Assembly: GCA_041917755.1 (NCBI GenBank)
Contig: JAYRWY010000017.1
Span: 124,001-188,000, forward strand
Source: RGZA01 sp041917755
Lineage (GTDB): Bacteria > Pseudomonadota > Alphaproteobacteria > UBA9219 > RGZA01
DNA: 64,000 nucleotides
Direction: 5' to 3'
Part shown: positions 17,224-25,546 of the stretch, in pieces
Layout: the number at the start of each line of letters is the position of its first letter
Numbering within the stretch: position 1 is the first letter of the stretch
Notes under the pieces: generated by a model
The model's input: the letters and a program-made list of their open reading frames with translations, nothing else
The model's database searches: none
What the model was told of the DNA's origin: nothing
Made by a program: the position numbers and the translations under genes

Positions 17224-17283
17224 AATAGAACCCGCCAAGGCTATGACCGCAAGGTTATCCTCAAACTGGCGGGTCACTTTTTT
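17224..17283 (+). ncRNA. Structured RNA candidate (abiF-RNA-like) upstream of the AbiF-type gene
   Basis: The region folds by eye into a compact hairpin. The outer 8-bp stem is ACCCGCCA (17230-17237) with TGGCGGGT (17267-17274). Inside it are a 3-bp AGG/CCT helix, a two-base bulge, then ATGACC/GGTTAT (6 bp, one G-U) closed by a GCAA GNRA tetraloop. Six T residues follow at 17278-17283, so it also serves as an intrinsic terminator. A conserved abiF RNA motif is known upstream of abiF genes and acts as the RNA antitoxin partner in AbiF systems. That this is one is inferred from position and structure, not from a covariance match. Confidence 0.6.
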
Positions 17284-17300
17284 CTGGGGTATAGTTTCTT

Positions 17301-18245
17301 ATGAAGCGCCCCTTTAACAAACCTCCCACGACGCACATTGAACAAGTTGCTTTGCTGCAATCGCGCGGCATGATTGTTGATGATATAGAGAAAGCTGCAT
17401 TTTATCTCAAACATCTAAACTATTATCGCCTTGGTGCATATTGGTTACCATTTGAATCTGACCACGCAACGCACAAATTTAAAGACGGCACAACTTTCAA
17501 CGAAGTGCTGAGCCTCTATAACTTTGACCGTGAGTTACGCCTCTTAATTATAGATGCAGTAGAGCGTATCGAAGTTTCTATACGAGCGCACTGGACATAT
17601 TTTATGGCTCATAATCATGGTGCTCATGCCTATTTAGATGATACCCTAATCAGAATATGGAGAGGTGCTAGGCGTGAAGATAGAGAAAAAAACGAACGAG
17701 AAATAGCTAATTACAAACATAATCTGAAGGATTTGGACAAAGAAATTCGTCGTTCAAATGAGTTGTTCATAACACATTATTTCAGTGCTTATAATTCTCC
17801 TGAATTACCGCCAATTTGGGCGGTATGTGAAGTTATGTCTTTGGGACTATTGTCGCGGTGGTACAATAATCTTATTTCAGGGAAAACGAAGAGGGCTATT
17901 GCTGGTGCATATGGGTTAGATGAAACGCTTATGGAATCGTGGATACACCATATTTCGATTGTAAGAAATCTGTGCGCTCATCATCAGCGGCTATGGAATC
18001 GCGAGTTTGCATTAACACCTGCCATTCCAATTACTAAGCCAAAAGCCTTGGCCAACCAATTCCAGAGGAATTCACGCCGCCTTTATAATGCGCTAATCAT
18101 TTTGTTGTTTTTTATGGATGTAATTGCGCCAAATGATAAATGGCGTTTACGTCTAATTACTCATTTGGTTGCGAACCAAGAAAAATTATCTCATATGGGC
18201 TTTCCCGCAGATTGGGAAACCAGAGCCATATGGGCACAAACCTAA
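17301..18245 (+). CDS. Abi_2 / AbiF-type abortive infection protein with HEPN RNase motif
   Basis: 314 residues of the Abi_2 (AbiD/AbiF) family. N-terminal marks: YLKHLNYYRLGAYWLPF (35-51), FNEVLSLYNFDRELRLLI, and AVERIEVSIRAHW (86-98). The C-terminal HEPN motif R-x4-H is Arg222 to His227 in VRNLCAHHQRLWNR. Family members are RNase toxins in phage defence, and AbiF proteins are regarded as relatives of Cas13. The gene is more A+T rich than its flanks and uses AGA/AGG/CGA arginine codons that the neighbours avoid. It breaks a sugar-biosynthesis run, which points to horizontal insertion. A GGGG site lies 11 bases before the ATG. Confidence 0.9.
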   Translation: MKRPFNKPPTTHIEQVALLQSRGMIVDDIEKAAFYLKHLNYYRLGAYWLPFESDHATHKFKDGTTFNEVLSLYNFDRELRLLIIDAVERIEVSIRAHWTYFMAHNHGAHAYLDDTLIRIWRGARREDREKNEREIANYKHNLKDLDKEIRRSNELFITHYFSAYNSPELPPIWAVCEVMSLGLLSRWYNNLISGKTKRAIAGAYGLDETLMESWIHHISIVRNLCAHHQRLWNREFALTPAIPITKPKALANQFQRNSRRLYNALIILLFFMDVIAPNDKWRLRLITHLVANQEKLSHMGFPADWETRAIWAQT

Positions 18246-18259
18246 CAAAGGAATCTTAT

Positions 18260-20017
18260 ATGAAATATAGTGATTTACTGGCGGATTGGCTTGTTGAAGC
18301 GGGCTATACCACATGCTTCTTTCTGGCCGGTGGTAACATCATGCATATTCTTGAATCATGCAGCCGTAAGATGAAGATGGTACCGGTGGTGCATGAAGTG
18401 GCGGCCGGTATTGCAGTTGAATATTTTAACGAGACAAAAAAAGGTGAACGCGCCTTTGCGTTAGTCACCGCAGGGCCTGGCCTTACCAATATCATCACTG
18501 CCTTTGGCGGGGCGTATTTGGAAAGCCGCGAAATGTTGGTGATTGGCGGGCAGGTAAAAACCGCCGACCTTGCACGTGGCAAGTTGCGCCAAAACGGTAT
18601 TCAGGAAATTGATGGTGTGGCGATTGCCAAGCCCGTGAGTGTTCTTTCAACACTGATGGATGATGTGGTCACGCAGGATAAATTTACGGCCATGGCTTTG
18701 GCCGGAAGTACCGGACGCAAGGGCCCCGTATTCATTGAATTGCCATTGGATATCCAGGCACGCAATGTGGATGAAACCGCATTGAATAAAAAGACAACCA
18801 ACAAACCATCATCCTTTGCGCCGATTGCGAAAAGTGATTTGGAAAAAATCGCCAGCAGCATTCGGGATGCTAAGCGCCCTGTATTATTGATTGGCGGCGG
18901 CATCACCCGTGAAACAGCCGCCAAGATTGCGTTTGAAAAACTGGGCGTTGCCATTACCACCACGTGGAATGGCGCAGACCGCGTCACGGCCGATAAGCCA
19001 AATTATTTTGGTCGCCCCAACACATGGGGTATGCGCTATTCCAATTTAGTGATGCAGCAGGCGGATATCTTGGTTGCCTTGGGTACGCGTTTAGGCATGC
19101 AGCAAACCGGATTTAACTGGCAGGAATTTGCGCCAGTTGGAAAAGTCATTCAGGTGGAATGCGATAAAGCTGAATTGGAAAAAGGCCATCCTGTCGTCCA
19201 TATGCCCATCTGCGGTGATGCCAACGAGGTATTGAATTATCTGGCAAGTGCTGATTTAGGGCAGCATACTGAATGGCTGGATTATTGCCGGATGATTAAG
19301 CAAGAAATCCCAATGGTGGAAGAGGGCAATACAACTGGCGAAGGATTTATCTCGCCTTATCATTTTGTTCAAAAGCTGTCGGCGTTATGTGCAGCTAACG
19401 ATGTGATTATTCCGTGCAGCAGCGGCAGTGCATTCACCAGCATGATGCAGGTATTTGAATTAAAACAAGGCCAGAAGATGGTTACCAATAAGGGCCTTGC
19501 CTCCATGGGGTATGGTCTTTCGGGTGCAATTGGCGCTGCAATTGCGGCAAATGGCCAGCGTACCATTTTGGTGGAAGGCGATGGCGGCTTTTCACAAAAC
19601 ATTCAGGAAATCGGAACGGCGGCTGCCAATAAACTCAACCTGAAAATTTTCATTTATGATGATAATGGCTATGCGTCCATTCGTATGACGCAGAGCAATT
19701 ATTTTGGTGGTCGTTATGTCGGCTGCGATGGAGCAACGGGGCTGGGACTGCCGCATTGGGCAAAATTATTCTCCGCATGGGATGTGCCGACGATGAATTT
19801 GAAGCCCGGCTTTGAAAGCGATGCAGCCTTTAAAAAGGCGTTTGACGAAAAAGGCGTGGCGGCATTTATTGTTCCGGTTGACCCCAAGCAGACCTATTTC
19901 CCCAAGATTACCAGCCGTGTGACCGAAACCGGCGGCATGGTGTCGAATCCCCTGCACCGGATGTCCCCAGACCTTAGTGACGCATTATACGCAAAAGTCG
20001 CTAAATACCTCGTATAA
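18260..20017 (+). CDS. Thiamine-diphosphate enzyme, acetolactate-synthase-like (YerE-like candidate)
   Basis: 585 residues, starting at the ATG at 18260 with an AAAGGAA site; the longer frame overlaps the Abi gene. N-terminal TPP domain with catalytic Glu46 in VVHEVAAG; central FAD/Rossmann-type domain (VLLIGGGITRETA); C-terminal GDGGFSQN...DDNGYAS TPP-Mg motif. Housekeeping acetolactate synthase also has this architecture. However, the gene sits directly before rfbFGH, where Yersinia yerE encodes a TPP flavoenzyme that adds a two-carbon unit to CDP-3,6-dideoxy-4-ketoglucose. I infer a similar role here. Substrate unproven. Confidence 0.8.
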   Translation: MKYSDLLADWLVEAGYTTCFFLAGGNIMHILESCSRKMKMVPVVHEVAAGIAVEYFNETKKGERAFALVTAGPGLTNIITAFGGAYLESREMLVIGGQVKTADLARGKLRQNGIQEIDGVAIAKPVSVLSTLMDDVVTQDKFTAMALAGSTGRKGPVFIELPLDIQARNVDETALNKKTTNKPSSFAPIAKSDLEKIASSIRDAKRPVLLIGGGITRETAAKIAFEKLGVAITTTWNGADRVTADKPNYFGRPNTWGMRYSNLVMQQADILVALGTRLGMQQTGFNWQEFAPVGKVIQVECDKAELEKGHPVVHMPICGDANEVLNYLASADLGQHTEWLDYCRMIKQEIPMVEEGNTTGEGFISPYHFVQKLSALCAANDVIIPCSSGSAFTSMMQVFELKQGQKMVTNKGLASMGYGLSGAIGAAIAANGQRTILVEGDGGFSQNIQEIGTAAANKLNLKIFIYDDNGYASIRMTQSNYFGGRYVGCDGATGLGLPHWAKLFSAWDVPTMNLKPGFESDAAFKKAFDEKGVAAFIVPVDPKQTYFPKITSRVTETGGMVSNPLHRMSPDLSDALYAKVAKYLV

Positions 20018-20119
20018 AGCCCATATTTTGTGGGTTAAGGGGTTTGCCAGCGCATTAAAATAATGCTAAAGCAACGCCACAATTTGTGACGTATTTTTGA
20101 ATGGCAAATGGGGCATCGG
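20018..20119 (+). other. Gap between TPP enzyme and rfbF with two small hairpins
   Basis: About 100 bases. GCATTA-AAA-TAATGC (20052-20066) is a perfect 6-bp hairpin, and CCCA...TGGG lies near 20022. Neither is followed by a T run, so a terminator is not supported. They may be RNA-stability or attenuation structures between the two operon parts. Confidence 0.3.
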
Positions 20120-20962
20120 ATGGACAGCAAGCATAAGGGCATGAAAGCGGTCATTTTGGCGGGCGGTAAAGGAACGCGCCTTTCCGAAGAGACGGTATCA
20201 TTACCAAAACCGCTCGTGGAAGTGGGTGGCCGCCCCATTTTGTGGCACATCATGAAAATCTATGCTGCACACGGTATCCGTGATTTTGTGATCTGCCTTG
20301 GTTACAAAGGTTTCAAGATCAAAGAATATTTCATGAATTATGGCCTACATAATGTCGACATCAGCGTCGATACACGCGGCGGCGGTGTGCACATCCACCA
20401 GGAATCTTTGGAAGACTGGCACATTACCTTGGCTGAAACCGGCGAAGAAACCCAAACTGGTGGCCGTGTCAAGCGCGTGCGCCGTTATCTGGATGACAGC
20501 CAGCCCTTCTGCCTGACCTATGGGGATGGTGTGGGTGATGTAAATATCAGCGAAAGCATCGAATTCCATAAAAAACACGGCAAGCTGGCAACGGTTACTG
20601 CTGTGCAGCCATTGGCACGTTTTGGTTCGCTCGATATTCAAAATGGATTAGTCAAACAATTTGTTGAAAAGCCCGTGACCGAAAGCGGCCTGATTAATGG
20701 CGGTTTCTTTGTATTGAACCCGAAGGTAATCGATTATATTTCCGGTGATGACATGCCATGGGAACGTGACCCGTTGGAAAACATCGCCAAGGATGGCCAG
20801 TTGATGGCGTATGAACATCATGGCTTCTGGCAGCCAATGGATACACTGCGCGATCGCAATCATCTGGATGGCATGTGGGAAAAAGGTAAGGCCCCATGGA
20901 AAATCTGGAAAGATGAAGCCCCCAAGGAAATCGTGGGCGGCGGGAAGCGACGCTTCGCATGA
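20120..20962 (+). CDS. rfbF: Glucose-1-phosphate cytidylyltransferase
   Basis: 280 residues from the ATG at 20120, which has a GGGG site 5-8 bases upstream; ATGs at 20108 and 20141 are alternatives. The enzyme makes CDP-glucose from CTP and glucose-1-phosphate, the first step towards CDP-3,6-dideoxyhexoses. Marks: KAVILAGGKGTRLSEET, SLPKPLVEVGGRPILWHIM, FVICLGYKGFKIKEYF, LTYGDGVGDVNI, GGFFVLNPKVIDYI and FWQPMDTLRDR. It overlaps rfbG by 4 bases. Confidence 0.95.
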   Translation: MDSKHKGMKAVILAGGKGTRLSEETVSLPKPLVEVGGRPILWHIMKIYAAHGIRDFVICLGYKGFKIKEYFMNYGLHNVDISVDTRGGGVHIHQESLEDWHITLAETGEETQTGGRVKRVRRYLDDSQPFCLTYGDGVGDVNISESIEFHKKHGKLATVTAVQPLARFGSLDIQNGLVKQFVEKPVTESGLINGGFFVLNPKVIDYISGDDMPWERDPLENIAKDGQLMAYEHHGFWQPMDTLRDRNHLDGMWEKGKAPWKIWKDEAPKEIVGGGKRRFA

Positions 20963-22104
20963 GCATGAATGTGGCTGGCGTTAATCCGGATAAAAATTTC
21001 TGGCGCGGCAAACGCGTTTTTCTGACGGGTCATACCGGCTTTAAGGGCGGATGGCTTGCGCTATGGCTTGTGCAAATGGGCGCGGTGGTGCATGGGTTTT
21101 CCTTGCAACCGCCAACGGTGCCTAACCTGTTCACGCTGGCGAATGTTGAAGGCGCATTGGTCAATAGCAAGGGCGCGCACCAAATCGGTGATATCCGTGA
21201 TGCAAAACTTCTCAGCGATGCCATTCAGGGATTTAAGCCGGATATTATTTTGCATTTGGCCGCGCAGCCGATTTTGCGTTTGTCGTATGATGAGCCCGTT
21301 GAAACCTATGCCACCAATGTAATGGGTACGGTAAATGTGCTGGAAGCTGCGCGTCACACGCCATCAGCGCAGGTGACGTTAGTGATCACCACCGATAAAT
21401 GCTACGAAAACCGCGAGCAAATCTGGCCCTACCGCGAAAGCGACCCGATGGGCGGTCATGACCCCTACAGCAGCAGCAAAGGCTGCGCGGAATTGGTGGT
21501 GTCATCCTATGGGCATTCCTATTTCAATAAAGGCCAAGCCGTTATCGCATCTGTTCGCGCCGGTAATGTAATTGGCGGTGGTGATTGGGCACGCGACCGT
21601 CTGATGACGGATATTATCGCGGCTGTATCACGCGGACAGCGTCCTGTTATTCGTAACCCCGGCGCGTTGCGCCCATGGCAACATGTGTTGGAGCCTTTAT
21701 CGGGTTATCTGCGCGCGGTTGAAGTGTTATGGAATAAACGCCCACCACATGGCGCTGAAGCTTGGAATTTTGGCCCTGAAGCAGAAAGCGAAGTATGCGT
21801 AGGCGATGTCGCCAACACCGTGTGCGAATTATGGGGCTTTAACGATGGCCTTGAGATTACACCGGATGCGCGCCGATTGCATGAAGCAACCTTGCTGCGT
21901 TTGGATTCCAGCAAGGCCCGTGTTGAATTGGGTTGGAAGCCACGTTTGAGCTTGCGTGATGCGCTGGCCATGACTGTTGAGTGGTATAAGGCCCAACAAA
22001 GCGGCGCGAATATGAACACCGTTACATTAGGGCAAATCCAAGCCTATTTAGACCGCAATTCCAAATCATCCAATCAACAACCCCGTCATCTTGCATCTGC
22101 ATAA
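20959..22104 (+). CDS. rfbG: CDP-glucose 4,6-dehydratase
   Basis: 381 residues of the extended SDR family. It converts CDP-glucose to CDP-4-keto-6-deoxyglucose. Motifs: VFLTGHTGFKGGWLALWL (NAD motif), HLAAQPILRLSYDEPVETYATN, TTDKCYENREQIWPYRE, and the catalytic Tyr-x3-Lys in YSSSKGCAELV. The GHTGFKG form and DKCYEN are diagnostic for RfbG/DdhB. Overlaps rfbF by 4 bases; rfbH follows after 20 bases. Confidence 0.96.
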   Translation: MSMNVAGVNPDKNFWRGKRVFLTGHTGFKGGWLALWLVQMGAVVHGFSLQPPTVPNLFTLANVEGALVNSKGAHQIGDIRDAKLLSDAIQGFKPDIILHLAAQPILRLSYDEPVETYATNVMGTVNVLEAARHTPSAQVTLVITTDKCYENREQIWPYRESDPMGGHDPYSSSKGCAELVVSSYGHSYFNKGQAVIASVRAGNVIGGGDWARDRLMTDIIAAVSRGQRPVIRNPGALRPWQHVLEPLSGYLRAVEVLWNKRPPHGAEAWNFGPEAESEVCVGDVANTVCELWGFNDGLEITPDARRLHEATLLRLDSSKARVELGWKPRLSLRDALAMTVEWYKAQQSGANMNTVTLGQIQAYLDRNSKSSNQQPRHLASA

Positions 22105-22124
22105 CACCCATAAGGAAACGACGA

Positions 22125-23492
22125 ATGACTAACGCTGCTGCTAAACTTTCCCCGCAATTCTCCTCCGAAACCAGCGAGGCCGAAGCATTGCGCACGCAAA
22201 TTTTGGAGCTGACTGCAAAATATGCCGAGCTGGCCCATGCGCCAAAACCATTTAATGCCGGTAAATCTTCTGTGCCTGTATCAGGCCGCGTCTATGGCGC
22301 AAAAGAAATGACCACCCTGGTGGATAGTGCATTGGAATTCTGGCTCACCACGGGTCGCTATAACGATTTGTTTGAAGAACGCTTTGGTAAAATTCTTGGC
22401 GTGAATGCGGTGTTGACCTGCAATTCCGGTTCATCGGCCAATTTGCTTGCGGCAACCGCGCTGACCAGCCATTTGCTTGGCGCAAAGGCATTGAAGCCCG
22501 GTGATGAAGTGATTACCTGCGCAACCGGCTTTCCAACCACGGTGAACCCGCTGATTCAAAATGGATTGGTGCCTGTATTCATTGATGTGGATATTCCAAC
22601 CTACAACATTCGTGCTGAATTGATTGAAGCAGCGATTACACCAAAGACCCGCGCGATTATGGTTGCTCACGCCCTTGGCAATCCATTTGATCTGGATACC
22701 GTGATGGCAGTTGCCAAGAAGCATAATCTGTATGTCGTGGAAGATAGCTGCGATGCGCTTGGCGCGACCTATAACAGTAAGATGGTTGGAACTTTTGGTG
22801 ATATCGGCACGGTTAGCTTTTATCCTGCCCACCACATCACTATGGGTGAAGGCGGCGCGGTATACACCAACAGCGCCGTGATGAAGCGCATTCTTGAATC
22901 CGTACGCGATTGGGGCCGTGATTGCTGGTGCAAGCCGGGCATGGATAATACCTGCAAGAAGCGTTTTGGCTGGCAGCTGGGTGATTTGCCATTTGGTTAC
23001 GATCACAAATATACCTATTCCCATATCGGCTATAATTTGAAGATTACCGATATGCAGGCCGCCGTGGGTTATGCGCAGCTTGATCGCCTTGATGATTTCG
23101 TGGCACGCCGCAGAGCCAACTTCAAATATTTGAAAGCTGGTTTGAAGCAATTTGAAAACATCTTCATCTTGCCTGAAGCAACTGCGAAGTCTGATCCATC
23201 GTGGTTTGGTTTCCCGATTACCATGCAGGATAATGCGCCATTCAAGCGCGACGATTTGCTGAAATACCTCAATGACAAGAAGATTGGTACGCGTTTGCTG
23301 TTTGGCGGCAATTTGCTGCGTCAGCCTTACATGAAGGATCGTCCATACCGCGTTCATGGTGAAACCCCGAACAGTGATAAGGTCATGCGCGATACATTCT
23401 GGATCGGCGTATACCCTGGTTTGGGTCAGGCCGAAAACGATTACATCATTGAAACCATCGGCGCATTTGTTGCTAATGGCGGTAAGGCGTAA
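22125..23492 (+). CDS. rfbH: CDP-4-keto-6-deoxy-D-glucose-3-dehydrase (E1), PMP/[2Fe-2S] enzyme
   Basis: 455 residues in the DegT aminotransferase fold, but a C3 dehydratase. The residue normally used as PLP lysine is His (SFYPAHHITMGEGG, His236/237), as in Yersinia E1. Cysteines 209, 267, 269 and 277 reproduce the E1 iron-sulfur pattern C-x57-C-x1-C-x7-C exactly. It removes the 3-hydroxyl to give CDP-4-keto-3,6-dideoxyglucose together with an electron-donor reductase (E3/DdhD), which is not in this window. An AAGGAAA site precedes the ATG; the stop overlaps the next start. Confidence 0.97.
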   Translation: MTNAAAKLSPQFSSETSEAEALRTQILELTAKYAELAHAPKPFNAGKSSVPVSGRVYGAKEMTTLVDSALEFWLTTGRYNDLFEERFGKILGVNAVLTCNSGSSANLLAATALTSHLLGAKALKPGDEVITCATGFPTTVNPLIQNGLVPVFIDVDIPTYNIRAELIEAAITPKTRAIMVAHALGNPFDLDTVMAVAKKHNLYVVEDSCDALGATYNSKMVGTFGDIGTVSFYPAHHITMGEGGAVYTNSAVMKRILESVRDWGRDCWCKPGMDNTCKKRFGWQLGDLPFGYDHKYTYSHIGYNLKITDMQAAVGYAQLDRLDDFVARRRANFKYLKAGLKQFENIFILPEATAKSDPSWFGFPITMQDNAPFKRDDLLKYLNDKKIGTRLLFGGNLLRQPYMKDRPYRVHGETPNSDKVMRDTFWIGVYPGLGQAENDYIIETIGAFVANGGKA

Positions 23493-24490
23493 TGAACGTC
23501 TCCTCAGACCATTCTGAGGGAAGACTTCAATTCCCGGAACGGCTAGCTGAACAAATCCGCGCCAACCCATGCGAGATAATTCTCACCGGTGGCGGCGGAT
23601 GGATCGGGCAGGCCACCCTTGAAATGCTAGAAGGTGCATTGGGTGACGATTTGCCGTCGCGCATTCGCGTGTATGGATCGAGTTCGCGTGAATTAACGCT
23701 GCGCTCGGGCCGCAAAGTATCATGTGAGTTTTTAGAGCATATGGGTGGGTTAGGTGATGGCCCGAAGCTGTTTTTTCATTGCGCATTTTTGACTAAAGAC
23801 CGTCTGCAAGACCAAACAACGCAGGCATTTATTGCTGGGAATAAAGCAATTACCCATGTGGTTACGAATGCCGTTAAAGGATGTGATGCGCGCGGGATAT
23901 TCATGCCGTCTTCTGGCGCGGTATATAAAAAAAATACGCATATTTTAGATGATGATATGCAGGCCAACCCCTATGGCGTGATGAAGCATCAGGATGAAGA
24001 ACGGTTTTTAAAACTGGCCAAGTCCAAAGGCATGCCGGTATGCATTCCGCGTCTGTTTAATCTGGCGGGGCCCTTCATCAATAAAATTGAACTTTACGCA
24101 CTGGCTTCAATGATCGCATCGTGTGAAAGCGGTAAAGGTATTACCATTCGCGCACCGCACCGCGTTATCCGTTCTTATATTCATGTTGCGGATTTGGTTG
24201 CGCTTGGGTTTGACATGCTACTTAATCCGCATAGCGATGATGTACCCGTTTTTGATACAGCAGGTGAGATGGCCGTGGAACTTAGTGAACTTGCGGATGC
24301 CATACGCAGGGTATTAGGCAAGCCTGATGTCGCCATTCATCGCCCCGAACTCGTTATGGATAAAGATGACAGATATGTAGGAAATGGCACGGATTTTAGC
24401 CGCATGATGCATTCACACGGATTGACAATCCGACCGCTTGATGTGCAAATTCACGACACCGCTGAATACCTCGCCCGGCACACTTCATGA
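23492..24490 (+). CDS. NAD-dependent epimerase/dehydratase (SDR), probable CDP-sugar 4-keto reductase
   Basis: 332 residues. NAD(P) motif ILTGGGGWIGQATLEM (about 30-45); Ser in FMPSSGAVYKK; Tyr-x3-Lys in NPYGVMKHQDEERF; RLFNLAGP and SYIHVADLVAL are extended-SDR marks. Placed directly after rfbFGH (1-base overlap), where abequose or paratose synthases or the YerF reductase lie in other loci, so it likely reduces the 4-keto or branch ketone of the CDP-sugar. Exact product cannot be read from the sequence. Confidence 0.85.
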   Translation: MNVSSDHSEGRLQFPERLAEQIRANPCEIILTGGGGWIGQATLEMLEGALGDDLPSRIRVYGSSSRELTLRSGRKVSCEFLEHMGGLGDGPKLFFHCAFLTKDRLQDQTTQAFIAGNKAITHVVTNAVKGCDARGIFMPSSGAVYKKNTHILDDDMQANPYGVMKHQDEERFLKLAKSKGMPVCIPRLFNLAGPFINKIELYALASMIASCESGKGITIRAPHRVIRSYIHVADLVALGFDMLLNPHSDDVPVFDTAGEMAVELSELADAIRRVLGKPDVAIHRPELVMDKDDRYVGNGTDFSRMMHSHGLTIRPLDVQIHDTAEYLARHTS

Positions 24491-25539
24491 CAACCGCCCT
24501 TCCAGATCATTTAAATATCTATCCAACGGTTAGTAATCCGTATTACATCGTGGCCCCACCATATGTACGGACATCTGCTGGTATTCGGGTGTTGCATTTA
24601 CTTTGTCACAGCTTAAATCGTTTGGGCCATACGGCTTATGTCCTGATTTATCCGGCCATGCCTTGGCGTACCCACCAGATTGGCCCGGATTTGATGACGC
24701 CGGTATTGACCAATGAAATTGTTAAAAGCCATTTTGAACGTGGGCTTACCCCCATCATGGTGTATCCGGAGACCATAGCGGGCAATCCGTTTAATAGCCC
24801 GTGTGTCGTAAGATATGTGTTGAACTTCCCTGGCCTTTTGGGCGGCGATAAAGAATATGCGCCGAGCGAGCTATGTTTTAGTTATGGCGAAGTGCTGGCC
24901 GCGCATACGCGTGACCCCAAAAATATTTTATTCCTTCCGGCTACCGATACGCGCACATTCTATCCCGCCGATAAGGGTCAGGTACGTAAGGGAACCTGCT
25001 TTTATGCTGATAAATATCAAGTTGCCCATAAGGGTAAATTGTTTGATATCACCAAGGACAGCTTGGAAATTACACGCGATAAGCCCAATTCGCAGACCCC
25101 GCAGGAGATTGCTGAAATCTTCCGCCGCAGCGAGCTGTTTTATGTATACGAAAATACGGCGCTCGCGATTGAAGCGGTGTTATGCGGCTGTCCTGTTGTG
25201 TTTTTGCCCAATGACCATTTGACCGATATGATTGCGCTAAAAGAACTTGGCAATGAAGGGTATGCCTGGGGTACCGATGAAAAAGAAATTGCGAGAGCCA
25301 AGGCAACGGTAGAGCAGGGCGCGGCCAATTACTTGAAAAGTTATGAGGCTTATTGGAAGGCCTTAAATGTATTTGTTGAGCTGACCAAGCAGCATGTTGC
25401 CGGCAAGGCTTATACAGTACCGGTCAATTTGCCTGCGTCACATGATACGATTTTCCATTCGATTAACGATCGCGGGTTAAAGCGTTTTATCAAAGCCGTG
25501 CTGCGTCGGATCTATGCCCTTTTGATTAACAAGCTGTGA
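24487..25539 (+). CDS. Glycosyltransferase (GT-B type)
   Basis: 350 residues. The N-terminal part has SAGIRVLHLLCHSLNRLGHTAYVL, a GT-B acceptor-domain start (SAGIRVLHLLCHSLNRLG). The C-terminal part has YENTALAIEAVLCGCPVVFLPN, the nucleotide-sugar site of GT4-like enzymes, with the conserved Glu in IEAVLCGCPVV. No signal or membrane helix. Overlaps the SDR by 4 bases and is followed by the ABC exporter, so it likely transfers the deoxysugar or another residue of the exported glycan. Donor and acceptor are unknown. Confidence 0.75.
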   Translation: MTTALPDHLNIYPTVSNPYYIVAPPYVRTSAGIRVLHLLCHSLNRLGHTAYVLIYPAMPWRTHQIGPDLMTPVLTNEIVKSHFERGLTPIMVYPETIAGNPFNSPCVVRYVLNFPGLLGGDKEYAPSELCFSYGEVLAAHTRDPKNILFLPATDTRTFYPADKGQVRKGTCFYADKYQVAHKGKLFDITKDSLEITRDKPNSQTPQEIAEIFRRSELFYVYENTALAIEAVLCGCPVVFLPNDHLTDMIALKELGNEGYAWGTDEKEIARAKATVEQGAANYLKSYEAYWKALNVFVELTKQHVAGKAYTVPVNLPASHDTIFHSINDRGLKRFIKAVLRRIYALLINKL

Positions 25540-25546
25540 CGGTGTG

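Noticed and set aside
18140..18259. Longer start for the TPP enzyme
   Set aside because: Would overlap the Abi gene by over 100 bases; the ATG at 18260 has a good ribosome-binding site and matches the family start.
22431..23570. Long open frame of 379 codons on the minus strand
   Set aside because: It is antisense to rfbH, whose product is unmistakable, and its translation shows no family motif.
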